Part shown: piece by piece, positions 35,129 through 44,640 of the stretch
Layout of the letters: each line of letters starts with the position of its first letter
Position numbering within the stretch: position 1 is the stretch's first letter
Source of the DNA: JAPPLG01 sp965199935
GTDB lineage: Bacteria; Bdellovibrionota; Bdellovibrionia; Bdellovibrionales; UBA1609
Assembly: GCA_965199935.1 (NCBI GenBank)
Contig: CBDATD010000002.1
Location: forward strand, 384,948 to 448,947
Reading direction: 5' to 3'
DNA: 64,000 nucleotides
Notes under the pieces: generated by a model
Seen by the model: only the letters and a program-made list of their open reading frames with translations
Told to the model about the DNA's origin: nothing
Database searches by the model: none
Translations under genes and position numbers: made by a program

Positions 35129-36495
35129 AATACATACCGCTGATTTTTCTTTGCTTGACTCAAAGCTCTTTTGCAAAAACGTGGAGCATGAATCAAACCA
35201 TCCTAAACACTTTGAAAAACAGCGCTGGTTCGCAGATCCTTCAGGCTCAAAAATCTGCTGACGCCTTGATTCTGTCAGAGGCCCTGTCTCCTTTTGACTG
35301 GCAAATAGAGCTGAGCCGCTCCTTTCCTGAAAGCCTCGAAGCAGATTTTGATATAAAAAAATTCACATCTTCTTTCTCTTTAAAAAAGAAATGGCTTTAC
35401 GGCTTAAACATCACAGCCGGCTGGTGCCAGGCCCATTCTACGCTTCCCTGCAGGGGGCTCCCCCCCTCCCCTTATCCGAGAACAATTTCTCTAAACCTGG
35501 AGAAAAATATTTTCAGGAATTTTATGGGAAGAGAAGACCGCTTAAAACTGCGTTCTGCAAATTACAAGTACGAAAGCCTTCAACTCGCCCGCACAGAAGA
35601 AGTCAAACAATTGATTCTCTCAACAGCTAATAAGTTTTGGAGGAGCTACGTTTTCTCCATTTACGTACAACAAGCTCGAAAGAGGAGCCGGGATTACAAA
35701 GAGCTGGCTGGCTTAGCTCAACAAAAATCAAAATTGGGGCATACGCGGCCGGGGGAGATTCCTCAAATTCTATCTCAATATCAAAGGGCCTTAAAACAGA
35801 AAAAAGAAATGGAGGTTAAGTTTAAAAACTCTATGATTGAATTAAAAGACTTTACAAAAATTGAAGATCCGCATTTTAAATTTCAAACACACCGCTCCCC
35901 TCCTCTCCCCCGCTTTTCCGCAGTCAAAAATATTGAACAGCTCAATACTCTTCAAAAGGCCCGCGCCTCTTATCTTTCCGCCGCCGCTGGTGTGGAAGCT
36001 CAAAAATATTTTTACCTGCCCTATGTGAAAATACACGCCGGGGCGGATTTCATGGGCCGCGAAGGTGAGTCTTTAAAGTCATCTGAATTAAAAAATTACA
36101 AAGTGGGCGTCTCCGCAGTGTATTCATTTTCTCATTCTCCGGCCCGATGGAAGAGGCGGGGCGCCTTAAGGTCCAAAAAGCTGCAACATGAATTGGAGTA
36201 CCAGGATCAAAAACAAAAAGTATCCAGCCGGCTGAAAACCCAACACAGCCTCTTGGTCAACGCGCACTCCTCTTTGAGAACCTCTTCTAAAATTTTAAAA
36301 CTTCAAAAACAAGCTATGGATGAAATTCGAAAATCTTATATTCAAGGGCGAAGCTCTATTGGCACACTCATTTCTGCCCAAGACCGCCATACAAAAGTGG
36401 AAAAAGAAAACCTTCAGGCACAGAAAAACTACAGTTTGTCTCTACTCAAATACTATGCTCTTAGGGACGAACTTCTTTCAAGGTACGAAAAATGA
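35125..36495 (+). CDS. TolC-family outer-membrane channel protein
   Basis: A 456-residue exported protein (signal KYIPLIFLCLTQSSFAKT) with the two long helical hairpin regions of outer-membrane efflux proteins (about residues 140-235 and 300-440), including QARKRSRDYKELAGLAQQKS and SYIQGRSSIGTLISAQDRHT, the latter typical of the second TolC repeat. It would form the trimeric exit duct for the RND pump encoded next, whose start overlaps its stop by four bases. Confidence 0.85.
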   Translation: MKYIPLIFLCLTQSSFAKTWSMNQTILNTLKNSAGSQILQAQKSADALILSEALSPFDWQIELSRSFPESLEADFDIKKFTSSFSLKKKWLYGLNITAGWCQAHSTLPCRGLPPSPYPRTISLNLEKNIFRNFMGREDRLKLRSANYKYESLQLARTEEVKQLILSTANKFWRSYVFSIYVQQARKRSRDYKELAGLAQQKSKLGHTRPGEIPQILSQYQRALKQKKEMEVKFKNSMIELKDFTKIEDPHFKFQTHRSPPLPRFSAVKNIEQLNTLQKARASYLSAAAGVEAQKYFYLPYVKIHAGADFMGREGESLKSSELKNYKVGVSAVYSFSHSPARWKRRGALRSKKLQHELEYQDQKQKVSSRLKTQHSLLVNAHSSLRTSSKILKLQKQAMDEIRKSYIQGRSSIGTLISAQDRHTKVEKENLQAQKNYSLSLLKYYALRDELLSRYEK

Positions 36496-39400
36496 AGAAT
36501 TTTTTTGCTTTTTTTCTTGAAAATTCAAAATTGACCTTTGTCGTCACTTTAGCTCTTTTTGTCATGGGTCTTATGGGTCTGACCCATCTCAGAAGAGAAA
36601 CCCGCCCTCCTGTTGACTTTGCCAGGGTGATTATTTCCACCTTTTACCCCGGTGCATCTTCTGAAGAAGTGGAAGAGCAAGTCACATTAAAAATCGAAGA
36701 ACAGGTGCGGGTGGTGGACGGAATTAAGGACTCCAGATCCACCTCTTCGCCCGGCATGAGCGCAATGTCCCTTCGAGTGGATATGGATAATGAAGACACA
36801 CTGGAAGTGGTGGATGAACTGCAAAGAGCTTTATCTAAAGTCCGAAAACTCCCGGAAATGATTTTAGACCCCCCTTACCTTCTGCACGTAAAAGCCAAAG
36901 AGATTCCTGTAATGAAAATTATCGTTGCAGGAGACAATACAAACCGCAAGAGAGATCAACTGGCCTTTCAATTAAAAACAGCTGTTGAGAGAGATCGAGG
37001 GGTGGCTGGTGTTCGGTTTACAGGCTATAAATCCCGCGAGTTTCAAATTGCTTTAGACCCCTATAAATTGAAAGAGCATCATGTCGGCCTTTCAGAGGTG
37101 ACAGAGGCGGTCTCCAACAGCATGAAGGATATGTCTGCAGGAGTTCTCCGCTCTTCTGTCAAAGCGGAGCAAGTACAGCTTTTTACCAAGATGAAAACCA
37201 TTTCTGAGCTGGAAAGTTTAGTGGTGCGTTCTAATTTTTCAGGACAAAAAGTTTTGATTCGAGATTTAGGAGAAGTGACAGACAGCGAAGAGGAGGCGCC
37301 GGAGCGCATCCGGTTTAAAGGGGACCCCGTCACTTATCTTCAAGTTACAAAAAAAGGGAAGGCAGATTCCATACACCTGTCCGACCGAATAAAAAAATTG
37401 ATAAAAAATTATCCTGTGCCGGAAGGGTTCAGCCTGACTGTTTATGACAACGAAGCTGATAGAACCAAAAATCAACTCTCTATTGTCGTGAATAATGCCT
37501 GGGTGGGCCTCAGCCTCGTGTTGATTGTTTTGCTTTTGCTTTTGCCCGGCTGGCTCGGCCTCTTATCCGCTGTCAGCCTGCCTGTTTCGATACTCGGCAC
37601 AGTGGCCCTTTGCTCCTCTTTTGATATTACTTTTAACGCTATCACCATGCTGGCCTTTATTATTTGCATTGGAATGCTTGTTGACAACTCTGTTGTCGTG
37701 AGTGAAAACTACGCCCGCTTAAGGGTGGAAACAGGCAAAACACCTTTCGAGTCCGCACTCACCTCTGTACTTCAGCTTTATAAACCCGTCACAGCCACTG
37801 TCCTCACCACTGTCTGTGCTTTTCTTCCAATGCTGGTGACTAAAGGGATCATGGGCCAGTTTATCCGATGGATTCCTATTGTTGTTTCAACGGCTCTTAT
37901 TATGAGCCTTTTGGATGCTTTCTTTCTTCTCCCCTCCCGCCTCAAATGGACCATCCGCAAGGCTCAAAACAAACAGACTAAAATTCAAAAACATTTTCAT
38001 CAAATCACAGAAAAATTTGAAAGTTTTTTATCTTTATGCATTAAAAAACGCTGGCTTTGCTTCTCGATTCTGACAGCTTTCACAGTCTTCAGCATCTCCA
38101 TTAATTTTTGGGGCAATGAGTTCGTTTTATCCCCTAGAAATGATGTCAGACACCACTATATCTATTATGAAATCACAGCGGGATCCTCTATAGAACAGAC
38201 AGATATGGCCGCTAAAAAACTGGCAAACCAAATAATACAAACAGCTGGTGAGGATCAAGTGGAGGGTTTGCTCACTCAGTCCGGACTTAAAAGCAGGATC
38301 TTTTCAGTTTCTGGAGGAAAAGGAGAACACACAGGAGAAATGTTTCTGCTCCTCAAAGAAAATTCAAAATTTAGAAAAAAACCAAAAGAGCTTTTAAAAA
38401 AATTCAGAAAAATTGAAAACAAAGATTTTAAAACTCTTCGTTTTGAGGCGCGGAGGGCTGGACCCCCTGTGGGCAGCGCCGTTCATTTGGTGTTTGTCTC
38501 AGCAGACCGCCGAGAGCTGAACCTGCTGGTGCAGGAGTTTAAGGACCGGCTTTCTCAAATCCCAGGCATCATAGAAGTGGAGGACGATCAGTTTTTTACG
38601 GGGCCGGAATATATTATTCAACCAAGAGCAAACAAGATGGCTCAGTTGGGCATCAACCCTCTGTCTTTAGGCCAAACGCTGAAAACAGCTTTGGAAGGAT
38701 ACAGGGTGGGTGAATTGGTGGATCAAGGAGAAACTTTTTATGTGAAAGTTTATTACGATTCAAACGTCAGCTCAAGTATTGAGTCTTTGAAAAAAATAAA
38801 AATTCAAACTCAAACAGGTTCTCTGATTCCTTTAGAAGAAATGGTGTCTCTTCGTTATAATCCATCCGGCAGCCCCATTAGAAAAAGATTTGATTATGAA
38901 AATTCTATTGAGGTAAAGGCAAAGGTGGATAGGGTTCATATCAACTCACAAAAAGCCAATTCTACGTCGGAAAAAATCATTAAAGATCTTTATAAAAAGT
39001 ACACAAACACTTCCCATTTTTTTCAGGGGGAAAGACAACACACAAAAGAATCTCTAGACTCCTTATTCCAAGCTATGGTGCTGACTGTCTTTGGTATTTT
39101 TATTATTTTGCTGCTGCTCTTTCGAAAATTCCTGATCTCTTTTCTGACTTTAAGTTCTATCATATTAGGTTTTATTGGTGTAAGCATTGCTTTCGCCCTT
39201 CATCAAAGACCCCTTTCTTTTATGGCTCTTATTGGCATTGTGGGTTTGGCCGGAGTCACTATTAACGCGGCTATTATTTTGGTGAGTTTTATCGAAGAGA
39301 TGAGAAAAGAAAATCCAGACAAACCTCTGCATGAAATTTTAACGCTGTCAGCTCGTTTTCGATTCAAGCCTATTACGATCACAACTTTTACAACGGTGCT

Positions 39401-39572
39401 GGGGTTGTTTCCTGCGGCTTACAGCATAGGGGGTTATGATCCGATGCTTATTCCCATGACTTTGTCTTTCACTTGGGGGTTGATGACAGGAAGCTTTTTA
39501 ACTTTGATCTGGATCCCCTGCGGCTACGCAATCATTGAAGATATTATTAATTTCATTAAAGCAAAATTTTAG
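36492..39572 (+). CDS. RND-family inner-membrane efflux transporter
   Basis: A 1,026-residue proton-driven exporter of the AcrB/HAE1 type. Twelve membrane segments fall in the usual places: one near residue 15, a cluster at about 335-470, one near 520 and a cluster at about 860-1015. The periplasmic loops match the porter domain (TFYPGASSEEVEEQVT; LPVPEG-like turns). The TM4 proton-relay motif is GMLVDNSVVVSEN, with one Asp and Asn at the second position. No membrane-fusion adaptor gene is present between TolC and this gene, where one is usual. Confidence 0.92.
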   Translation: MKNFFAFFLENSKLTFVVTLALFVMGLMGLTHLRRETRPPVDFARVIISTFYPGASSEEVEEQVTLKIEEQVRVVDGIKDSRSTSSPGMSAMSLRVDMDNEDTLEVVDELQRALSKVRKLPEMILDPPYLLHVKAKEIPVMKIIVAGDNTNRKRDQLAFQLKTAVERDRGVAGVRFTGYKSREFQIALDPYKLKEHHVGLSEVTEAVSNSMKDMSAGVLRSSVKAEQVQLFTKMKTISELESLVVRSNFSGQKVLIRDLGEVTDSEEEAPERIRFKGDPVTYLQVTKKGKADSIHLSDRIKKLIKNYPVPEGFSLTVYDNEADRTKNQLSIVVNNAWVGLSLVLIVLLLLLPGWLGLLSAVSLPVSILGTVALCSSFDITFNAITMLAFIICIGMLVDNSVVVSENYARLRVETGKTPFESALTSVLQLYKPVTATVLTTVCAFLPMLVTKGIMGQFIRWIPIVVSTALIMSLLDAFFLLPSRLKWTIRKAQNKQTKIQKHFHQITEKFESFLSLCIKKRWLCFSILTAFTVFSISINFWGNEFVLSPRNDVRHHYIYYEITAGSSIEQTDMAAKKLANQIIQTAGEDQVEGLLTQSGLKSRIFSVSGGKGEHTGEMFLLLKENSKFRKKPKELLKKFRKIENKDFKTLRFEARRAGPPVGSAVHLVFVSADRRELNLLVQEFKDRLSQIPGIIEVEDDQFFTGPEYIIQPRANKMAQLGINPLSLGQTLKTALEGYRVGELVDQGETFYVKVYYDSNVSSSIESLKKIKIQTQTGSLIPLEEMVSLRYNPSGSPIRKRFDYENSIEVKAKVDRVHINSQKANSTSEKIIKDLYKKYTNTSHFFQGERQHTKESLDSLFQAMVLTVFGIFIILLLLFRKFLISFLTLSSIILGFIGVSIAFALHQRPLSFMALIGIVGLAGVTINAAIILVSFIEEMRKENPDKPLHEILTLSARFRFKPITITTFTTVLGLFPAAYSIGGYDPMLIPMTLSFTWGLMTGSFLTLIWIPCGYAIIEDIINFIKAKF

Positions 39573-39580
39573 CCGCTAGA

Positions 39581-39598
39581 CCCCCGCTGTCGCGGGGG
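39581..39598. terminator. GC-rich hairpin after the RND gene
   Basis: CCCCCGC-TGTC-GCGGGGG is a perfect 7-bp stem just after the pump stop codon. It is not followed by a T run, so it is either a weak terminator or a small dispersed palindrome. Confidence 0.45.
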
Positions 39599-39642
39599 TG
39601 ACAGACATTGCAGAGGCTTAGACAAAAAGAATCAGCAAGCTT

Positions 39643-41070
39643 GATCTTCATCAGGCCTTAATGATCCTCGGAAAAGACGGAAACTGGCCCTCCAATGGAA
39701 ACTGCAGCTCTTTCACCACTTCCAACTCCCAAAGCTCACTCCAAAACAGCGGCGTCAAAAGCCCTTACTTCAAACTCCACTCAAACCCTGAAACCTCAAA
39801 CCTTAAAAACCTCACAGCCTCCGATTTCCCTAAAATCAATAAAGGAATCCGCTCCATCATCCCCCTCATCGCCTACCACCACATGAACGCTAGACATGTC
39901 CAAAATACAGATAAATTCTGCAGAGCCTGGAAACGAGAAAAAAAACGAAGAGCCGTCGGAAACTGCCTAGTCAAGGGATACAACAACGACTCCCTCTCCA
40001 TCGGCGGAAACACACACGGCATCGGCATCACCAGAACCCAGAGAGCTTCCAACTCCTGCCACCCCAATAACAAAAACTGCTCCAATGCTAACTCTCATTT
40101 TCAAACCCAGTACAACAACCTCGTCACTGCTAAAGCTCAAGCTGAAACCGACAAAAGAAATGCCGTAACTCGAAAAAATGACATCAACAGCACCCACCTG
40201 CCTGCTGCAACTACTGGCTGTTCAGCTCCTTGTGTAGTTTCTTATACGGCCCCCTCATGTGGACGCACTAGAATTGGCTCTATTTGCAGAGAAGCTAGGT
40301 ACCCAACACTTTACGGTGGTCAACCAGGAGATATAATATACATAGACTGTGGAGCAAGGCAACGCTGTAGGATAAGATGCCAGGACAATTTACAATCATG
40401 TCTAGCAAATTGTGATGGAGATGCAGACTGTTTAAATGGCTGTAGTACCTGTGAAAGCGGATGTGGCGGTTGCACTGTCACCGGTGGAAACCGCCAGGAG
40501 GATTGTTCTGTTAGAGATGCGGCTTGTAGCAGGAAAACCTCTCTAACCAGTGAAAGAAACAATCTTGTCAATGTTGAAATACCAAGATTAACTCGTTTGA
40601 TTGCTCAATTGACTAGAGAAATTGCTTGTGCAACGCCAAAATTACCTAATGCTAAGGACAAGAATAGATGTATGAATAATCTTGCAAGTGTAAATTCACA
40701 TACAACGTCTTACAGTCCTGATATTGTCAATTGCTCCAGCCTCATTAGCGCTCTAAGTATTGAATTTGATGAGGACGCTCTTGACTCCAGATGCTGGAGC
40801 TTGGAAAAACTTGACCCTAAATACACTTTCACTTTCAATGACGGCGTCACAAACAACCTCTCAGGCACCATTGGCCTTATTGGAGATACGAATCAAGATA
40901 CGGACTGGGATAAAAATGCAGCCTGCAATACTTTACCAGCTCCAAAAAGCCTTTACTCTATTCCCGCTCAGTGCAGCGGCCATTACAAGGACCTCATTGA
41001 TTTAACTGACAACGATCTTTGCAATGACGACGGCATCAATTACAGCTCCCAAACCTGCACCATCCCTTAA
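39643..41070 (+). pseudogene. Silent cassette: 3' third of the adhesin-like gene with a different central region
   Basis: The translation starts in homology at KLDLHQALMILGK and matches residues about 1130-1285 of the long minus-strand gene almost exactly, up to NANSHFQ. About 200 residues then differ completely (for example CGRTRIGSICREARYP and CESGCGGCTVTGG), though both versions are Cys-rich and flanked by helical, coiled-coil-like stretches. Homology resumes at FDEDALDSRCWSLEK and runs to the shared C-terminus SSQTCTIP. There is no promoter, signal peptide or plausible start: an in-frame TAG sits just upstream at 39619. A 469-residue frame from 39661 is open but is best read as stored sequence. 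Confidence 0.82.
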
Positions 41071-41116
41071 GCCCCGCTCCATGTATGTGTCACAGAGCCG
41101 GCTTCCAGACGTATAG

Positions 41117-41749
41117 TTATGAAAAAGATCTGGGTTTGAAGTCTTTAGAATTGACAATGCTGGCGCTGCCCCCTACAGCTCTAATCACAAACAGCCTTTG
41201 CTCTTCTGCATAGCCTTTTGAGTCTCCTCTAGCTTTCAAGTACGCAACAGCTCCATACACTTTCTTATCTCTGTACTCCGGCCTCCACTTTTTAAAATTT
41301 TCAAGTTTTCCTACAAAACGCTTCACATCTCTCAAACTCAAAGTCGTTTTAACTTCTACAACAACAATTTCTGCTCCATTGACAGCTATAATATCAAACT
41401 CCGTTTCCTCTCCATTGTACCGTCCTGCTAAATTGGTGAGTGTGGCTTCCACAGGAATTTGCCTCTCCTTTAAAAGTTTAATCAAGTCTCCCTCGACAAG
41501 GCTTTCCATAAGTTTTCCCCACTGCCCTGTAAATAACTCGTTAAGCTCTTTAATTCTTTGATCCGTTTTCCGCATCATTTTATCTGTCTCCGCAGACATA
41601 GACTTGATGTACCGGTCTGTCTCTTTCATTTGTTTGGAAGTCTCCTCTATTTTCCGATCGGTCTTCTGCATCTTCCGATCCGTCTCACGAAAGAGCTTCC
41701 AAATCTCAGCGATCTCTTTCTCAGATGAATATGTTTTTTGTACAGCCAT
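41117..41749 (-). CDS. DUF3782-like coiled-coil PD-(D/E)XK nuclease, copy 1
   Basis: A 210-residue protein present eight times in the window. N-terminal part (1-70): repeated TDRKMQKTDRKIEETSKQM-type heptads forming a coiled coil. Then LFTGQWGKLMESLVEGDLI, and a nuclease-like core with GEETEFDIIAVNG (acidic residue) and VVVEVKTTLSL (E-x-K), and a conserved C-terminus DFKPRSFS. Known relatives have no established function. GGAGGG precedes the ATG. It converges on the silent cassette with a 46-bp gap, mirrored by copy 4 and the expressed gene. Confidence 0.75.
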   Translation of the reverse strand: MAVQKTYSSEKEIAEIWKLFRETDRKMQKTDRKIEETSKQMKETDRYIKSMSAETDKMMRKTDQRIKELNELFTGQWGKLMESLVEGDLIKLLKERQIPVEATLTNLAGRYNGEETEFDIIAVNGAEIVVVEVKTTLSLRDVKRFVGKLENFKKWRPEYRDKKVYGAVAYLKARGDSKGYAEEQRLFVIRAVGGSASIVNSKDFKPRSFS

Positions 41750-41852
41750 AGCAGTATTCCCTCCTTTATAGGTTACTTGAAATTTGAAGCTGTTTCAAAT
41801 TCCATAAAAAGGACGTGCAAATTTTGTGACAGGTTTTTGTAAGTTCCTGTTT

Positions 41853-42071
41853 TTATTCATGTTTTATATAAAAAGAGGTTTTTTTCATAGATGAAAAATC
41901 TCCAGAATAGGATTTTTGAAGACAGAAAACCATCCCTGCATACCCATCACCTGCGAAAGTACGAAATTCAGCGATTTCTCTTGTCAGCTCCGTCACTCGC
42001 TCCCGCATACGAATATCAGCTGGGGTTTTCAAATCGTTTAAATTTTCTAGTGAGTTTTTTCTTTTTTCCAT
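41853..42071 (-). other. Small open frame in the repeated arm
   Basis: A 72-codon frame (KNSLENLNDLKTPADIRM, then RERVTELTREIAEF). Parts of the same sequence recur near 44800-44950, 60030-60110 and 63120-63240, usually without an intact frame. It may be a relic carried with the repeat rather than a gene. Confidence 0.25.
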
Positions 42072-42172
42072 GAAAGTCGAAATATAGCTGCTCTTTATAA
42101 TTCAGCAATTGAACATAAGCAAAATTCAGTGTGAAAAGTGGGGTTTTATTGAGATAGTTTTATTTTATATGT

Positions 42173-42379
42173 TCAATATAATTTATGTTCAATTCGAGTC
42201 CTAACTTTTTTTTCTTCAGGACAGCACACAAGATGTTTCAGCTTGTCTCTTATTTCCAGGTTTAGACGGTAATTGTCTGTTTTAGGTATGGTTTTCAAGC
42301 AACCCTTATCTTTTGAACAAACTTCTTTTGCACATCCCGTTTGAAATAAAAGAAAAGACCCAATTAAAAACCTTAACAT
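42173..42379 (-). CDS. Small lipoprotein, unknown function
   Basis: A 68-residue product from ATG 42379, with GGAGGTT correctly spaced. The signal peptide ends in a lipobox (LLFQTGCAK, Cys about 16). The mature part has further Cys residues (EVCSKDKGC and LVCCPEEKK). It overlaps the end of the preceding 67-codon frame. A damaged inverted counterpart lies at about 44440-44660. Confidence 0.5.
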   Translation of the reverse strand: MLRFLIGSFLLFQTGCAKEVCSKDKGCLKTIPKTDNYRLNLEIRDKLKHLVCCPEEKKVRTRIEHKLY

Positions 42380-42380
42380 C

Positions 42381-42584
42381 TTAACCTCCAAACCCTCCTA
42401 AAAAAGGCCCGTCAGGTAATTTATTAGGTTCTTTATAAGAGTCGCCACTTCTTTCAAGAGCAGGACAGTTTTCGCAAGAGTGATTCATCTTCCACATTCT
42501 TAAAGCCATTCTGTCAATGTCGTGAAAACTGTACTTTCTGGCTAATGGAACAAGGCTGTCCATAATTGTCAAACCAGGTTTCAT
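42381..42584 (-). CDS. Small hypothetical protein upstream of the lipoprotein
   Basis: A 67-residue frame (MALRMWKMNHSCENCPALER, then PDGPFLGGFGG) whose end carries the ribosome-binding site of the small lipoprotein, so the pair would be coupled. CENC could bind metal. Alternatively it is the tail of a larger lost gene. A mirrored, altered copy lies at 44265-44447. Confidence 0.35.
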   Translation of the reverse strand: MKPGLTIMDSLVPLARKYSFHDIDRMALRMWKMNHSCENCPALERSGDSYKEPNKLPDGPFLGGFGG

Positions 42585-42716
42585 AAAAAAGGACGTGCAA
42601 ATTTGTGTCCAACTCTCTACATCGACACAAATATTTGAAAAACTGGGGTTCTAGAAGAGGGATTTAGCTTAAAAACACTTTCAAAGGCCTGTTTGTTGTA
42701 GAAAAGATCTTTTTGA

Positions 42717-42918
42717 GACATATCCAAATATCTGTGTCATGAACCAAAATTGATCTTGAGTGTTCATTTTTGATCTTTTATTTCCTGAAAGGCATAAGAT
42801 CAATTCTTAAAGAAATACTTTAAGTAAAGCTTGTATCTATCTTTAAATAATGAAAAATACTATGAAAAATTATATTGTAGTGAAAAAAGCATCTTCTACA
42901 AAAACCTGTCACAAAATT
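42717..42918 (+). repeat. About 200-bp repeat shared with the region upstream of the Rpn gene
   Basis: From TGTGTCATGAACC to TTGCACGTCC this stretch matches 61922-62118 with scattered changes. There it lies upstream of the Rpn-family nuclease; here it leads into the leader of nuclease copy 2. It has no gene and is very AT-rich. Confidence 0.8.
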
Positions 42919-42937
42919 TGCACGTCCTTTTTTATGG

Positions 42938-42958
42938 AATTTGAAACAGCTTCAAATT
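42938..42958 (+). promoter_or_regulatory. Hairpin in the conserved leader of the nuclease family
   Basis: AATTTGAA-ACAGC-TTCAAATT, a perfect 8-bp dyad with a 5-nt loop, lies about 32 bp before the start codon and is followed by GGAGGG. The same dyad, embedded in about 100 bp of nearly identical leader, precedes every copy: near 41780 and 59890 (minus), 60830 and 61870 (minus), 43930, 45070 and 63310 (plus). It could be an operator or an RNA element controlling translation. Confidence 0.5.
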
Positions 42959-42989
42959 TCAAGTAACCTATAAGGGAGGGAATACTGCT

Positions 42990-43728
42990 ATGGCTGTACA
43001 AAAAACATATTCATCTGAGAAAGAGATCGCTGAGATTTGGAAGCTCTTTCGTGAGACGGATCGGAAGATGCAGAAGACCGATCGGAAAATAGAGGAGACT
43101 TCCAAACAAATGAAAGAGACAGACCGGAAGGTGCAGGAGACTTCCAAACAAATGAAAGAAACGGATCGGAAGATGCAGGAGACTTCCAAACAAATGAAAG
43201 AGACAGACCGGTACATCAAATCTATGTCTGCGGAGACAGATAAAATGATGCGGAAAACGGATCAAAGAATGCGGAAAACGGATCAAAGAATTAAAGAGCT
43301 TAACGAGTTATTTACAGGGCAGTGGGGGAAACTTATGGAAAGCCTTGTCGAGGGAGACTTGATTAAACTTTTAAAGGAGAGGCAAATTCCTGTGGAAGCC
43401 ACACTCACCAACTTAGCAGGACGGTACAATGGAGAGGAAACGGAGTTTGATATTATAGCTGTCAATGGAGCAGAAATTGTTGTTGTAGAAGTTAAAACGA
43501 CTTTAAATTTGAGAGATGTGAAGCGTTTTGTAGGAAAACTTGCAAATTTTAAAAAGTGGAGGCCGGAGTACAGAGATAAGAAAGTGTATGGAGCTGTTGC
43601 GTACTTGAAAGCTAGAGGAGACTCAAAAGGCTATGCAGAAGAGCAAAGGCTGTTTGTGATTTAGAGCTGTAGGGGGTAGCGCCAGCATTGTCAATTCTAA
43701 GAATTTCAAACCCAGATCTTTTTCATAA
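42990..43728 (+). pseudogene. DUF3782-like nuclease, copy 2, frameshifted near the 3' end
   Basis: Longest coiled-coil version of the family near the palindrome centre, with an extra TDRKVQETSKQMKE-type unit. An extra T at about 43662 (GATTTAGAG instead of GATTAGAG) creates a premature stop after RLFVI, removing the last 22 residues. Removing it restores the standard C-terminus to 43728. The predicted catalytic core is complete, so a 224-residue product might still fold. Confidence 0.7.
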
Positions 43729-43743
43729 CTATACGTCTGGAAG

Positions 43744-43803
43744 TTTGCGCTGTCTCAAAACGCATGTCTGAGCTTTGAAAATTCATCTGCCTTTTTCTAC
43801 GTG
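43744..43803 (+). repeat. Dispersed palindromic repeat, 3' half only
   Basis: Contains AAAACGCATGTCTGAGCTTT and TCTGCCTT as in the complete copies but lacks the left half. It abuts the sequence following nuclease copy 2 and continues into TACGTGTAAAAGTGGCGGCC, the neighbour of the other copies in reversed order. Confidence 0.65.
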
Positions 43804-43982
43804 TAAAAGTGGCGGCCCCAGCCCTTTTGGAGATTTTTCATCTACGAAAAAGTCTCTTTTTATATAAAACATGAATAAAAACAGGAACTTACAAAAACCT
43901 GTCACAAAATTTGCACGTCCTTTTTTATGGAATTTGAAACAGCTTCGAATTTCAAGTAACCTATAAGGAGGGAATACTGCTA

Positions 43983-44640
43983 TGGCTGTACAAAAAACAT
44001 ATTCATCTGAGAAAGAGATCGCTGAGATTTGGAAGCTCTTTGGTTCATGACGGATCAGATATTTGCAGAATACCGATCTGGAAAATAGAGGAATCTTTTC
44101 TACAACAAATGACAGAGACGGATTGAAAGATGTTTTTAAGCTAAATCGGATCTTCTAGAACCCCAGTTTTTCAAATAGTTATGTGTACGATGTAGAGCAG
44201 TGGGGACACAAATTATGGCACGTCCTTTTTTAGGGAAACCTGGTTTGACAATTAATGGACAGCCTTGTTCCATGTAGCCAGAAAGCCACAGTTTTCACGA
44301 CACTTGAGCAGAATGGCTTTAAGAATGTGGAAGATGAATCGGACTCTTGCGAAAACTAGTCCTGCTCAATTGAGCAGAAGTGGCGACTCTTATAAAGAAC
44401 CTAATAAATTACCTGACGGGCCTTTTTTAGGAGGGTTTGGAGGTTAAGATGTTAAGCGTTTTGTAATTGGAAAACTTGAAAATTTTATTTCAAACGTGGA
44501 TGTGCAAAAGTACAGTTTGTTCAGAAAGTGTAAGGAGTTGTTGAAAACCATACCTGAAAACTAGACAATTACCGTCTAAACCTGGAAATAAGCAGACAGA
44601 GCTGAAAGGCATCTTGTGTGATTAGAGCCTGAAGAAAAAA
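43983..44640 (+). pseudogene. DUF3782-like nuclease, copy 3, interleaved with other repeat sequence
   Basis: Has a normal leader and the first 20 codons (AVQKTYSSEKEIAEIWKLF), then breaks up. Downstream, pieces of the same gene appear in correct order (GCAGTGGGG near 44197, TTATGG near 44213, AAGCGTTTTGTA near 44455, GATTAGAGC near 44620). Between them are bases of the inverted small-lipoprotein region. No frame survives. See the finding on merged consensus. Confidence 0.6.

Larger units (their letters stand above)
39640..42735. repeat. Left arm of a large imperfect inverted repeat
   Basis: Reverse-complement matches link this arm to about 44040-47276: cassette with the 3' end of the long adhesin-like gene, nuclease gene 41117-41749 with 45126-45821, their shared leaders, then a small lipoprotein region. 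Identity is near complete at both ends of the cassette and through the nuclease gene. It is lost in the cassette centre (about 40110-40740) and is disturbed near the inner end. Confidence 0.85.

Noticed and set aside
40110..40740. Diversity-generating retroelement
   Set aside because: No reverse transcriptase is seen, and the two variable regions are unrelated rather than differing at adenines.
43011..43286. Minus-strand frames rich in Phe, Leu and His opposite the nuclease copies
   Set aside because: They are shadows of the repetitive coiled-coil coding strand and recur opposite every copy.
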